Source: Oopsacas minuta (taxonomy: Eukaryota; Porifera; Hexactinellida; Lyssacinosida; Leucopsacidae). From it: a stretch of 64,000 bases of DNA. The notes beneath the pieces were generated by a model that was given only the letters and a program-made list of their open reading frames with translations, ran no database searches and was not told where the DNA came from. Each line of letters starts with the position of its first letter. Within the stretch, counting starts at the first letter, position 1. Positions 23,306 through 34,854 of the stretch are shown in pieces. Location: positions 1,219,897-1,283,896 of the forward strand of contig JAKMXF010000332.1 in assembly GCA_024704765.1 (NCBI GenBank), read 5' to 3'. The translations under genes and the position numbers were made by a program.

Positions 23306-24957
23306 TTCAAAATAGATGCCATATCTCTCAATGTCCAAGTGCTTTTCTGTTTGAAATAAAACAAAATAATAGCATGTAGTGGACTGACAGAAAAACGAAT
23401 CTTTTTGTGTTTCAAACTAACTTCCAATTGCACCAATCCTATATTAACTTTCCATTCTAAAGTTCGTCTAGATTTGAGAGTCCTAAACTCCCAATTCACT
23501 TGATCAAACATAGGGTACAATTCTTCAGGAACTTTCAGATTTTCTTCTACAAAGGTGGGCCAGAAATTGTGTGACAATATATAAGGGAGTAGTTGAAAAG
23601 GAGAATTTGTAATTTTTACTTGCAATGTAGCATGAAACTCTAAAGAGAATGCAATATCCTTTAACATAACTCGACAATGAGTAAAATAAGATTCACCAAA
23701 TTTAGTCTCGAGCTTCGCTAAGTTCGATGACTCAGTGGTCAGGTCAAAATCGAACTGAGCGAGAATCCGATCAGCCAATAGAGTTCTGTATTCAGAAATA
23801 AATAGTTCCTTGCTACCATATATATTCGTGAATATACTTACTATATCTTCTGTTGAGGGTTGTATTTCTGCACAAGAGCTGTAAAAAAATGAAGGTAAAG
23901 GACGATCCTCACTACCTCTGTTACCCAGACCAAGTAGAGGATTCATATTCTCACCATGTTGGACCATTTGCTGGTTAGAATATTTCTGTGTTAGAAATGT
24001 AGAGATAATACAGCGAAAGGTATCATCGCGTCCCTTAAGATAAGCAAAGATAACATTACTGATTAAGTCAATCACGTAGTAGGGTCGTCCCAACGTATGA
24101 ATGGCCTGGATAGCAGATAAGTAATAGGTGAGAATGTCAGTTGTATTGGAGCCTGGGTGTAGTAAGCAAGTTATTGACTCGTATTGGAAATGATCAATCG
24201 AATTAGTACTTTGCTTTGCCCTGAGCAGAGATTTAAACTCGCTTAATCGCGGGAGGGAGTCTGGGTAATTAACAATGAGCGAAAATAAATTATGAGAGTG
24301 ATAATCAATACATTTATGTTGGATTAGGGAAGGCAGAATAGTGGTCGAGAATTCTTGGGCTATTTCGGAAGAAAGAAAATGTTTAGACAAGGAGAGTGTT
24401 GTATCCAGTTGTTGAAGTATAAAGTCTTGTAGGTTAAGGGAATAATTGTGGAATTCTAGTTCAATAAGAGATGTAATGAATAACTCTGAAGCAATGAGGA
24501 AAGGATTTTGATAGAATAATTGAATTAGTATGGTTTGAGAATTTAAGAGAGTTTTGTTTGTTGAAAGAGAACTTTGAGGATTGTCAATAAAAAATTGTTC
24601 CAATATATATGCAGAAGATTTATCTTTAAATATTTCAATAAATTGTTCAGTAATCTGATCATATATAAATTCGCGATGTTCAGCGAACAAATGACAAAGA
24701 GAATAAAAAAGTGAATCAAGTGAGTGAGTGGGAGAAAGAAGGAGAACACATTTGTCTATATTACGTGCAATAGATGAATCTTGTTCTTCGAAAGGTTTAG
24801 AAAAGAATGACTTAATATCTAAAAAGTCCAGAAGATGATGTTCAATAGATTCTGAATCGGAAATAAGGTGAGTGAAGTTTTCAATTAGAGATTCTAATGC
24901 AGTCTCTTTTGCCATTTCTTCAGCAACAAAATCTCCACAATTAAAATGTTCATTCAT
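23306..24957 (-). CDS. ANAPC2: Anaphase-promoting complex subunit 2 (cullin-like), large exon
   Basis: APC2 is the cullin scaffold of the APC/C ubiquitin ligase and, with the RING subunit APC11, drives mitotic exit. The 551 coding residues show an N-terminal helical region; the cullin-repeat segment LLHPGSNTTDIL (265-276) and GRDDTFRCI (309-317); the cullin-homology block IYGSKELFISEYRTLLADRIL (379-399); LETKFGESYFTHCRVMLKDIA (416-436); and the start of the winged helix, WTLRDMASILK (541-551). The frame runs a few codons further, but AAG followed by GTATTT at 23305 is a good splice donor exactly where the family continues. I end the exon there. The final 100 or so residues (APC11/E2-contacting winged helix) were not found. 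Family members are about 800 residues, so this form is short. Confidence 0.88.
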
Positions 24958-25043
24958 TTCAGATACAAAATGATATATATCATGAACTAATAAAGAACCA
25001 AATCTAAAATTGCCGTATTAATTAACAGTACCCCTGTATATCA

Positions 25044-25510
25044 GTGTTTCCCAACCTTTTTCACTAACTGCCCACTTAACCCGAGTTAGACAAAGTTTAA
25101 AAATTGCAAAATGAATAATAAAAATATCTTTCAATTATTTATTTACTTTATATTCATAAAAACAACAATAAATATGCATATGAGAAACTTGAAAACGCGG
25201 AATTCGGATTCAGCGTACTTTGTTGCCCTATTGTAGCTGTTAAGAGCAAGTCTACGTATATTTTGAGATTTCAACCATTTGTTTACTTATAATCATAAAA
25301 ACAACAATAAATTTCATATGATTAATTCAAAAGTATGAAAATCAGATTCAGCATATTTGATATATTTATTCAAGCTAGATAGAAATCTGTTTACATTCTT
25401 GATAAACACGATAAATACATTATAGTTATGTGACATCTCATAATTAAGAAATTCGAATTCAATACTACATTCCATAAGTCCTTTCCTTGACAACGGACAA
25501 AGCACACACA
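25044..25510 (-). repeat. hAT-like terminus plus inverted Helentron fragment
   Basis: CAGTGTTTCCCAACCTTTTTC at 25046 resembles a hAT end. From about 25100, phrases such as TTTACTTTATATTCATAAAAA, ATTCAGCGTACTT and TCCTTTCCTTGACAACGGACA match the Helentron-like copies at 55.8-56.1 kb in the same orientation. It adjoins the ZBED-type hAT relic. Confidence 0.55.
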
Positions 25511-26145
25511 ACAATCGAGTTTGAATAATATAATGGAGGACCAAAATTCCAATATTGTTTCAAGTAGTATCCCTTTGATAACCATCTGACATCAAGGAGA
25601 AGTCGTTCGAAATGTTCATCATTCTCATTATAAAACTGTTGAAAGAGACCATCTTTTAGTGTTCGTGTTTTAATACTGTTAATTGCGGTGATAACTACTT
25701 GTGGTGAGGAATTTAGCTCATTACTAAGCTTCTTGGCTACCAAGTGTTGACGGAATATTACACAATGTATGGAACATACGTTAGGAACTGCCTCCACGAT
25801 AGCAACCACCAATCATTGAAGGAGCACCATCCGTTGAACATGCGATAATTTCGGAAGAATGAGCTTCTCGCCAATACAATGTGGCTTCCCATTTTTGCAA
25901 TTAATTTGGAAATATTGTATGAAGCTAAGATTCCGTCTTTGTTCTTAATATTTCCTTTCTTAAACATGTTAGAAGAAGTATTCCGCTTCATTATTTTAGC
26001 CTTTAAATTTCGAAAAAAGCAATGTCTTCGTTGCTATGCTCACGATGTTTTATCGAAAAGTGTTCTTTCAGTCTTGATGGTTTCATTGCTTCATTGGAAA
26101 AATCATGTCCGCAAATCACACACACAGGAGGTTGACAATTAGATG
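25440..26145 (-). pseudogene. hAT transposase relic, ZBED type
   Basis: Reading the minus strand, the BED-finger part comes first (VCVICGHDFSNEAMKPS and FSIKHSNEDIAFF in 26130-26000), then the linker ILASYNISKLIAKMG, then SIHCVIFRQHLVAKKLSNELN and HFERLLLDVRWLSKGYYLKQ. This series matches domesticated and free hAT proteins of the ZBED5/FAM200/GTF2IRD2 type. Several frameshifts separate the parts, and the C-terminal dimerisation part is absent here. A similar C-terminal part lies at 53.4-53.8 kb on the other strand. Confidence 0.8.
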
Positions 26146-26589
26146 CAATCGATTCAGAGATACTAATTATTAGTATCGTAATAATATCTCTGAATAGATT
26201 GGTACTTGCGATTCAGATAAGCCCAGCCTTCCCCGACGTTTTTCCTGGGGGGGCCACCCCTGCAATGACACCTATGTATATAGTTAGTGATATATTAAAT
26301 TTGAGATATATTCGAAAATTTCTAATATTTCTAATACTATTCCTCCAATCTAATATATACAAACTCGATGTATATCAACGTCATGTGGAGTTTTTATTTG
26401 TTTCTATATGACACTAATGATGTTTTTACAATCCATTGAACTATTTCCTGATTTTCTATTAGCTATTTTGCCTTACCAATACTCTAATCTGACATCGTTA
26501 TGATCTTCTCATAATACAATAGCGTGGGGATATATCAGTAGAAATTCGGATTTATTCATTTTTATAACTCATGGGTTTCCAAAACTCAT

Positions 26590-26900
26590 ATACAGAAGAT
26601 GCCGGATATAAGAACCACAACTTGAATTAAGTAATCTTTTGTATTCTACTCCATGGAATTTTACCTGTTATAAAAACACTCCTAGTGTAGTATCAAAATT
26701 GGTTTTCATTACCAGTATGTTTGTAGAATTTGGCATAAATTATATAGTAGATATGACAATACTTTTCTTTAATATGGTTTCTACATCCAAATATGTTTAA
26801 ATTAGTGTTTTCATAACCGGCATTTACTATATACTACATACTGGTTATAAGAACATTATGTCCAGTTCCCGACGATGTTATTATAACCAGCGTACACTGT
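26590..26900. repeat. Dispersed repeat with TTATAAGAAC termini
   Basis: GATGCCGGATATAAGAACC on the left and CTGGTTATAAGAACATTATG on the right are variants of one motif. A related inverted stretch at 41830-41960 contains TCTATATCCGGCAT twice. It is probably an old MITE. Confidence 0.45.
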
Positions 26901-27960
26901 ATTATCAAATCATAAACGTTAAATCTTGTGCTCTTTTGTGAAATCGCACTAAATTATATGAAGGTATAATCGTACGTAAATTTTGGCTTATCCAATCGAG
27001 TTCTTTGCATCGATTTACTATATACACAAAATTTCAAACACAATGGTGCTACCTACATTACTATTCCCCCTAAAGTGCCTGTTTTTGTCCACTGTGTGTC
27101 CACCTAAAATGAACTACTTGCCAGGATTACAAGACATCCTTTTTGTAATTATTCATTCTAGAATGACTACATCTATCATCCTACCCCCAATCTCGATAAT
27201 ATTTAATATTCAAGAATATTGTGTTTTCCTCTTACAAATTTGTTGCTAAAGTGAACTCGAACTTTGCCATATGTTGGAAGAGTATTCTATAGTGTACCAC
27301 TTTTTAATCAGGTTATTTGATTTCAACCAATATATAGGATATAGTTTGTACAACTCGATAATCCGGACATGGCGGTAAGTTGGACTCAATAATTCCAGCA
27401 AAAACCAGTATAATGGTGTTAAAATATGCTATCGGGGTTGATATGTGTATAAATAGACTCGACTAGCCCAGCGGCGTCGAACAAGACAAGGGTCACTTGA
27501 AAATGACAAAATCAGCTTTGCTAGGGAAAATATTCACAAATATTTTCGAGTGACAACTCAAATGAAGGAAAAATTACGTTGATTACGAATATTGACGTAA
27601 AATTCGGACTACTGCAATCCGTTAACTAGAACAGATTTTGATTTCCTCCGAGGTTTCGAGTTTCCGGATTCACTATCTGAATTTCGTAATTTTAGCATAC
27701 AGTCGCCTGTTTTTCTAATTATTTTATGTTTGTATTTTGGTTATGCAAAATCGACTTGTTTAATGTGGATTTTGGAATCCATGAGTAAATTGACCCCACA
27801 AATTGGAGTCTTGAACGAAGTTCACACCTATAATGAAATTATGAATTGATACCTTTTTGGATGTTTGAAAAATCACATTATTGCACACTGCTCTGCCGAA
27901 CACAGAATCCATTAAAATACACATTTTAGCACGATTTGAAATGATGTACCGCCCATCTTT
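26900..27960. other. No recognised feature
   Basis: AT-rich sequence with short chance frames (for example 26983-27249). A GATAATCCGG phrase at 27357 resembles pogo-type MITE ends, but no partner is visible. Confidence 0.4.
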
Positions 27961-27973
27961 GTATGAATATATA

Positions 27974-28349
27974 TACAGTCAAACTTGTCTATAACAGCCA
28001 CCGAAGGGACTGACCAAAAGTGGCCGTCATAGACAGGTAACCGATATAGAGAGGTTGACCGTTATACACTAGTGTGGTAGTGACTTTATGTTAATGGTGA
28101 TGATATAGAGAAGTTGACCTTTAAGACAAGTGACCGATAAAATACTATAGTAGAAGTAGTTAGTGATGGCCACCCAACGACTTGTGAAAGGTAGACCTTA
28201 TGGGAGGCGACCACTATATAATGTGGCCGTTAGATAAAGGAACTGGCCGTTATATAGAGGTAGTGGCCGTTATAGACAGGTTTAGCGCCAGTAAGGGACA
28301 AAAAATAGTGGCCGCTATGTACAGGTGACCGTTAAGCAGGTCTGACTCT
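27974..28349. repeat. pogo/Tigger-like MITE
   Basis: The left end AGTCAAACTTGTCTATAAC and the right end (complement AGTCAGACCTGCTTAACGG) are inverted and lie next to TA-containing flanks. The interior repeats words such as GTGGCCGTTATA and GACAGGT. It is non-coding. Pogo-type assignment rests on the style of the ends only. Confidence 0.6.
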
Positions 28350-28689
28350 ATATAATTAAGCCTATACTTATTGAGTACTATAATTGGAAGTTTCGACTAT
28401 AATATTAGACTATATTTGGAGAATACACTAATCAGAGGATCGTAAATGGGATCTTGATGGGATCGTAGAAGCTTATAGAATCCTTTGAGACTCAAATTAT
28501 TATTATGTATTTATTTCATATCTCTCTTGAATAAATATACTAGGTGGCTTCTAAGTTCTGATACATCGAAAACATGGCCTAGATTGTAAACCTAGTACAT
28601 CTAGGATTTGTTGAGGTCCTTGTTCATTGCTATGATGTGATTGAAATCAAACTATATAAAAATTACTCAATGTACCCACCTTGTTTCTT

Positions 28690-29453
28690 AATAACTGCTC
28701 AGAGACGTCCAGGCACGGGCTCAATCGCGGCATGCAGTGTTTCTTCAGGAATTTTCGCCCATTCCGAACACAAATACCTCCTGAGCGACTCGATATTCAT
28801 GTGAGATTTAGCGTAGGCATTTGTTTCTAATATCCACCGAATGGAAAAGTCCATCGGGTTAAGATTCGGGCTAGAGAGGGGGGCCATTCTTTTTTTGAGA
28901 TGTAATCAAGAATGTTCCAGGAGACAGGCCTGAGTAACCTTTGACGTATGAGCTGGTGCACCTTCTCGTTGAAAAAGAATGACTGGTTGTGAAACATTGT
29001 TTCGCTCAGGCCTTTCACAGCAGATTCTAAAATCAGATCTTTGTAAGTTATTGAGTTAATTCTCACCTCAGAAGGTACGAAAATCAGCGGGGTGCGGCCT
29101 ACCGCTGAAATTCCGGCCGAAACCATCACGGAAGCCGGATTTTGAGTTCTTTTACGTATTTGAGGTTATCTGGGATTCCAGAAGGAACAGATGCATGGAT
29201 CCGATCATTTCGACGATTATAGGCCTGCTCAATTGTGAATAATTTCTCGTCGGTATAGAGAATATTCTCTATGCCGCGAACCGCGAACCGCTTGATAAGT
29301 GATTTCCTTCCTCATTCTGGTAGTAGTAATCGAGGTCGGGCGTCCGCTCCTAGACCTGTCTTGTATTCTTCTGATATCCTTATATCGATTTATCTTGCGA
29401 TATACGAACAAACGTCTCCTCTTTTCAATATTCAGGGTATCATTATTTTGCAC
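28690..29453 (-). pseudogene. mariner-like transposase relic (DD37D type)
   Basis: Minus-strand pieces in order: SRSGRPTSI with basic helix-turn-helix remnants (29453-29229), VSAGISAVGRTPLIFVPSEV (29120 region), GAPAHTSK (second catalytic site, just after a changed Asp), YISKKEWPP and SPNLNPMDFSI (third Asp), ending PVPGRL. The NPMD rather than NPIE ending, and the spacing, point to the DD37D (maT-like) branch. Several frameshifts occur. The second Asp codon reads as Glu here. Confidence 0.8.
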
Positions 29454-29745
29454 GGACTTGTACCTTTCTCATATAGCTAAATTATTGATGCTCGAATTTT
29501 TCTATCACAAAATTTTTTGTAAGTACCTTGACACAGTTAATCAAATAATTAATTAAATTTTCTTGAGATTCAATATTTCCTATTGTATTGCTCAATTAAG
29601 AATCCAAGCGAAGATATGCGATAATTGACAGTTTGCAATATTGTATCAGAGTTAAAAGCACGACTTCAATTCCAATACAATCTGAATTTTATTCCTTGCC
29701 TATATCTAGTTATGGAAATCCTCGAAATAATATAGTATCTCAAAT

Positions 29746-31334
29746 GTGAATGCATTATGTGCATTGGAGCTTAAATGGTGTGATATTGAAAGAAGCATAA
29801 ATGAGAACCAGAATTGGCGTTACTCGAATTCATTTCGAGATAAATTATCTAAGCATATATTTGGTAGAAATCGGGCTCGTCAACGTGCAAAAATAATGAA
29901 TGTATGGCGCAAGAACCGAACTAGAATTCATCACAAATTCATGATATTTCCAATGTCTGATGAACCTCATATACCTACCTTGAAATTACCAATTAGTATT
30001 ACTTTCCAACAATTCTCACCTGCTTTTTTTCTAACCTGAGTTGGCAATTCTCTTTTGCAAAAGTGTAAAAGTGAAAATCTAATCTAGAAAGGTAGAAAGT
30101 TCGAGTGTTACTATTAATACAAGTTCAATTGATTATAACCTAAATAATACTCATTTTACTCACATGTATGAAGAAATTGAAGTTTCTTCAGCATTAGACA
30201 GTTTGGTGACAAGTAAAACTGCAGAAATATAACTACGCAAATGTGAGTATCCAAAATCTTTAAATTTTTCCCTGAGTAACGAGAATGGAGCATTACATAT
30301 CCACATATTAATGGAAACCAATTGAACACCGAATGGTCTAATCTCTTCACTGAAAAATCTTAATTTTCCTCAATTTGTGTCATTGAATTTCTCTATCATC
30401 GAATTAATAAGAAATCTAGCATTCGAAATTGCTCGTATCTTGTTGGAGAGCAATTTTTATATTCAAGAACTGTTTGAAATTTTAATTTCGGATAAGTGAT
30501 ATTCCTAATGCTGTAACAGAAGATATTTTCGTTCAAGTAAACGTTATAGGATCGATTTCTCAGGAACACTTTGATAATATGATTGCATATTCGCAAAAAT
30601 CAACTGGCCAAGAAAGGACAATTGTTGCTGAACAATAATCTCAAAATTCCGTGAGTAATTATCATTACGAACAATTTGAACTATATAATAGTTTGGTCGT
30701 TGCAAGCAGGGGAATCTAAACTTTTGAGATCTCAAGAAGTCCCTCGAAAGTTAAATCAGAACATAAAGCAAAGAACAGACATAGTGACGATATGTGGCAA
30801 GATATCATACTCACTCAAAATATAAAAATCTTTATTCATATATGTTCTGCACATATAATGAACCGTTTAAGTTATAAGATTGAACATAAAGTAAGACCGA
30901 CTAAAGAGACTAAAAAGTATTAATGTTTATAATGGCCCGAATTACAAGTTGCACAACCATAGAAGAAGTGGACAAATTCTTCACATCTCTATGCTTATTA
31001 TGTTTATCCGGATGAAATTCCCTGAAATAGAGCAATACATCAAACATCTTGAGAATGCAATTTTTAATATTGATGAAAACTATGAACTAGTAGTAGACTA
31101 TTTATCTGAAATTAGTGAAATAGACGAGGAATTATCTAATGAACTAGGAGATAGTATGACATATAGAAAAATGTCTCCATTCGGAAGACATTATGATGCC
31201 ATACGACAGAAGAGTGATTCCTTTGCACGAAATTTACAATCTCGTAAGCAAAGAGCACCCCTGGAAGAAAACAGCAGATATTACTCACCGAATCTTCCTG
31301 ATTATTTGGCAACGTCTATATGCCAATATGTCCT
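29746..31334 (+). pseudogene. Element A protein, 5' and central parts
   Basis: Unassigned transposon protein. The first frame (29746-30039) holds a basic stretch FGRNRARQRAKIMNVWRKNRT, like GKSVYRRNRLKLGAILMNIW of element B. A His-containing segment, ICSAHIMNRLSYKI (30.83 kb), follows. Frame 30949-31365 gives EEFF-type acidic helices, ELSNELGDSMTYRKMSPFGR and YYSPNLPDYL. Multiple stops and frameshifts lie between. Reading resumes after element C at 34054 with PLWIGLIIA, where B has PL*SGLILG. Confidence 0.6.
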
Positions 31335-31885
31335 CCACGGGTGTAAATTCTTTACGAAAAATTGAAAAATTATCAACGCAAAAAGAGCGTATGGAATATG
31401 TAATACAATGTTTGTTGAGTAAGAAATTGATATTTACTGACTTCTGTGAAGTCTGGAAAATTATTTCAAATTTTAAATTTTGACCATTACTTTGGCTACA
31501 AATCTCAAAAATGCTAATTAGGCTCAATATCTGGCTTGTGAATATGAATTTACCGCTATTCTATATTTGCGACAATTTTTCAAAACATTATGAACATCTA
31601 ACAAACCATTTCTGAGATATGTCTGCTTATATGTGAATATCGGACGTTTGTTGAACATATTCCTCTCGATTTTTCAATTTTTCATAAATGGCCGAAACGG
31701 TTACTATATATCATTTGAATCACTTAGATCTGAGTTTTCAGAAATAGTTAGCCAATTCTGCAATTCTACTTTCTCTTCATCATCTTCAATCAATTCGTCA
31801 TCAATATCAATTCCTGAATTTCTTTTTCGAGATTTTCTGTGTTTGGCCTCAAAGCTCTATCTCACTCCAGGTTGCGACCATACAA

Positions 31886-32131
31886 TCAACAAGACGTTGA
31901 GAGTAAATAGGATTTCTGCTCTTGTCTTGAAGCGAAAATCCCATACACTTTGTAATCGTGATGGAGCATTTCACAACATTGCTCAGAACTAATGGCTGCT
32001 CCTAAATTAGGAATTCTTTCATAACGATAGAAATACTCTTCATAATGATCTGAGAGAATATGCGATTTCAAAGACCATGACAAACCTGTATTATGCCATG
32101 CCTCACGAAAATTTCTAATGCTGTCTTGCAA
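31886..32131 (-). pseudogene. Element C ORF, 3' part
   Basis: An 81-residue frame with WHNTGLSWSLKSHILSDHYEEYF and a cysteine pair in SSEQCCEMLHHDYK. It directly follows the larger ORF at 32147-32812 and continues the same protein after a break. The WSLKSHILSDH phrase is typical of invertebrate transposon-like proteins that I cannot name. Confidence 0.55.
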
Positions 32132-32146
32132 TCCAAATTTCCTTAC

Positions 32147-32812
32147 TCACGAATTTTGCAGAATTTTCGGGAATGGGATATATTCCAAATTGTCTAAGAG
32201 CCTTGAATATGAATTGCCCTTGAGAGTACCATTCCAATATTCAGATCTGAAGATATTATACTTGTGCAGTACTGCACAATGAAGTTTGAAAAGTATGCGT
32301 TGTCCTCTTCTCGATGAACAATCACTAGGCCTTGCAATACTGTATAATTTGTTTACCAATCCCAAAAAAATATGTAATGGAGCGAGATCAATTTTTTTCA
32401 AAACTGACTCAGTCCAGATAATGATAGGTTCATTAACGACATCATGATGCTTTTTGGAAAGATCTATTAACAATTCTTCACGCTTCCTCAATTCATCTGG
32501 TATGCCGGTACATAAAGTACCATTACGCCACAAACAAAAGGGACAAGGGAAATTGCTGGAAGCTTGTTTGATCCCAACAAGCAGAGCTGCTACTTTAAAG
32601 TCACATGCAATTTGGACGGGAAAATCAAAAGTGAATAATATCTGTATTGATGGATAAGTAAACAGTTGTTTCAGATTGTGATAGTTCTCAGGACCCTTTC
32701 CCATGGTAATGCCAATGTTAGTTCGGACACTATTAGGAGTAAGCATATATAATCTTCTAGGATTCATCGAGATAATATTCACAGATATATTCAAGAAATT
32801 TTTCTCCCCCAT
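32147..32812 (-). CDS. Element C main ORF, unassigned transposon protein
   Basis: 221 residues. The central part reads IACDFKVAALLVGIKQASSNFPCPFCLW (a conserved Asp followed by a Cys-x2-Cys knuckle). Then come a charged region and LAPLHIFLGLVNKLY. The D-FK-LLxG...CPxC...PLHIxLGL series is one I associate with repetitive proteins of cnidarians and arthropods, but no superfamily name can be given with confidence. Together with its neighbours at 32825-33268 and 31886-32131 it probably formed one protein of about 450 residues, now broken by stops. It lies inside a repeat with long inverted ends, so a transposase role is likely (inference). Confidence 0.6.
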   Translation of the reverse strand: MGEKNFLNISVNIISMNPRRLYMLTPNSVRTNIGITMGKGPENYHNLKQLFTYPSIQILFTFDFPVQIACDFKVAALLVGIKQASSNFPCPFCLWRNGTLCTGIPDELRKREELLIDLSKKHHDVVNEPIIIWTESVLKKIDLAPLHIFLGLVNKLYSIARPSDCSSRRGQRILFKLHCAVLHKYNIFRSEYWNGTLKGNSYSRLLDNLEYIPFPKILQNS

Positions 32813-32824
32813 CGATATGTAATT

Positions 32825-33268
32825 CTAAACGAGAAATTCGATTGAATTTGTTGTTGTGACAATATTAAAGAATATTGTTATTAATGCAAAAACCAAATGG
32901 CTCTGGTAGAATAGCCATATTACTTCTGGTGATATATTGGCTTTCTTCAATAGCTTGTGGAAACTCGACATTAGTGCGATCTTGTCCCCATGTATTGATA
33001 GTAATTTTCCTGTTTCTAGGTTAGATAACCTAGCCCGACAAATGCTACAGATCACTTTTGGTTTTAGTAGATCACCTACCTCTGATGCAAAGTTAACTTG
33101 GTAATATTTCTGGGCTCTATTTGATACCAGTTGCGAAGGTGGTTGCCGAAGAGATTCCCTTGCCAGAGCTTTTGAAGCAAGCCGATTGTAGCAAAACTTA
33201 CAAACTCGATAAAGATCATCAAGATGATAATTATCATAGAGAGATGATACTTCAGTTGGTATGGCCAT
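32825..33268 (-). CDS. Element C N-terminal cysteine-rich ORF
   Basis: 147 residues, starting at the ATG nearest the right inverted arm. Paired cysteines CKFCYNR (residues 23-29) and CSICRARLSN (near residue 75) look like a zinc-binding module. The C-terminal 40 residues (LVFALITIFFNIVTTT) are probably out of frame with the original protein. It is upstream of, and collinear with, 32147-32812. Confidence 0.5.
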   Translation of the reverse strand: MAIPTEVSSLYDNYHLDDLYRVCKFCYNRLASKALARESLRQPPSQLVSNRAQKYYQVNFASEVGDLLKPKVICSICRARLSNLETGKLLSIHGDKIALMSSFHKLLKKANISPEVIWLFYQSHLVFALITIFFNIVTTTNSIEFLV

Positions 33269-34561
33269 TTAGAAATAACAGAAAAGGAATATTGAGGATT
33301 GAATTTCGAAATACAACTTAATAATCAAATATTTACAATACTATATATAGTACATATATACGCATCTAGAAAAATCAAGAAGCATTGTATATACAAATGG
33401 CTGAATTGCCAATCATAATCAGGATCCAATGGACATGTTAATATTGCCATATTTGTGGTTTCACAGACTTTGTATCTAATTAGTATAAGAATATATATAT
33501 ACGCAGTAAATATTTCATGATTTATGTTCAATATTACCAATTATGGATAGGCGTTCATTGTTCAACGTCATAACTCGAATAATAGAGTCTCAAATGTTAG
33601 TAATGGGTACTATTATAACCATACATAGCACACTTTCGACACTAATGCACATGAATAATACCGAGAAAATGATATATAGTAACCGTTTCGGCCATTTATG
33701 AAAAATTGAAAAATCGAGAGGAATATGTTCAACAAACGTCCGATATTCACATATAAGCAGACATATCTCAGAAATGGTTTGTTAGATGTTCATAATGTTT
33801 TGAAAAATTGTCGCAAATATAGAATAGCGGTAAATTCATATTCACAAGCCAGATATTGAGCCTAATTAGCATTTTTGAGATTTGTAGCCAAAGTAATGGT
33901 CAAAATTTAAAATTTGAAATAATTTTTCCAGACGTCACAGAAATCAGTAAATATCAATTTCTTACTCAACACTGTATTACATAATCCATACGCTCTCTTG
34001 CGTTGATAATTTTTCAATTTTTCCTAAAGAATTTACACCCGTGCCTTTATGGATCGGGCTGATTATTGCCAGACTCTATTTCCGGGGAAGTCAGAAGTAA
34101 TCTTTACAAATTTAACTGATGTGAAGTTAGCAGTGCAAAAAGTGAGCACGACATAACTTGTAAATAACTTTTCACTTAGGGTGAATTTCCGGTTCAAATT
34201 TGCATCACAACATAATAAGAGAGGTAGTTTATCTCATTCTAATTTTTAGTCCCTATCTTCAAAGGCCACTTCACAGTGATTTTGCAAAAATGACTAACTT
34301 TCACTATACAAATTCATATACGATTTGAGTTGCATATTTGTAGTACACAGTTAAGTTAGTTACAAAATGCAATTGTCATAGGCTGTTAATTGTTGTCATT
34401 AGTAGTTAATTTTGGACGAATGTTTGACGTATTCATTTTTTTGGTTTCGGTGACTATAGCATAATATTCTGATAAATAAAATATATACATATAGTTAATA
34501 GTTCCTACGATTATTCTTCGGTAATTTTGATAATATTGTTCACGTCCATAACATTTCAGTT

Positions 34562-34777
34562 TTGCATTTACTAATGGGGGTTGATCTTTGTACATGGCGC
34601 AACCACATTGGCATATTCAATTCTCGGAAATCTGTAAAATCAAGATGCTGCAAAATGATAGATATTCCTGGATATGTTATATGCAACATTTTGATCTACA
34701 TCTTAACAATTCTATCTCTATTCCTTATTATTTGCGGAGATGTAGAAGTGAACCCAGGACCAAGATATATTGGTTAG
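34562..34777 (+). CDS. Hydrophobic leader with 2A translational-recoding motif
   Basis: 71 residues. A membrane or signal-like hydrophobic run at residues 38-57 (VICNILIYILTILSLFLII) is followed by CGDVEVNPGP (58-67). This fits the 2A consensus D-V/I-E-x-N-P-G-P, at which ribosomes skip the Gly-Pro bond. Such motifs are known in some non-LTR retrotransposons and animal proteins, including cases where a signal sequence overlaps the 2A. The frame stops four codons later. A GTTAGT directly before the stop could be a splice donor leading to the downstream body (inference). It is the first ORF after element B's left inverted end. Confidence 0.7.
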   Translation: MHLLMGVDLCTWRNHIGIFNSRKSVKSRCCKMIDIPGYVICNILIYILTILSLFLIICGDVEVNPGPRYIG

Positions 34778-34854
34778 TTATTTTACAAATACTACATACG
34801 TATTATTATTGATGTTTCATACTAAGCATTGATATATTTGATCCAAGAAATTAT

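Larger units (their letters stand above)
31335..34053 (-). mobile_element. Element C: 2.7-kb transposon with long inverted ends
   Basis: The left arm (31335 to about 31705) and the right arm (about 33670-34053) are inverted copies of roughly 370 bp, starting CACGGGTGTAAATTCTTTA. Phrases CTCGATTTTTCAATTTTTCAT and CATTTCTGAGATATGTCTGC appear in both. CCT at 31332-31334 and 34054-34056 is the likely 3-bp target duplication: with one CCT removed, element A's codons read on as PLW. Three minus-strand ORFs lie between the arms. Confidence 0.8.

Noticed and set aside
24543-24749. Frame inside ANAPC2 with many aromatic residues
   Set aside because: Shadow of the real minus-strand ANAPC2 frame. No homology and low complexity.
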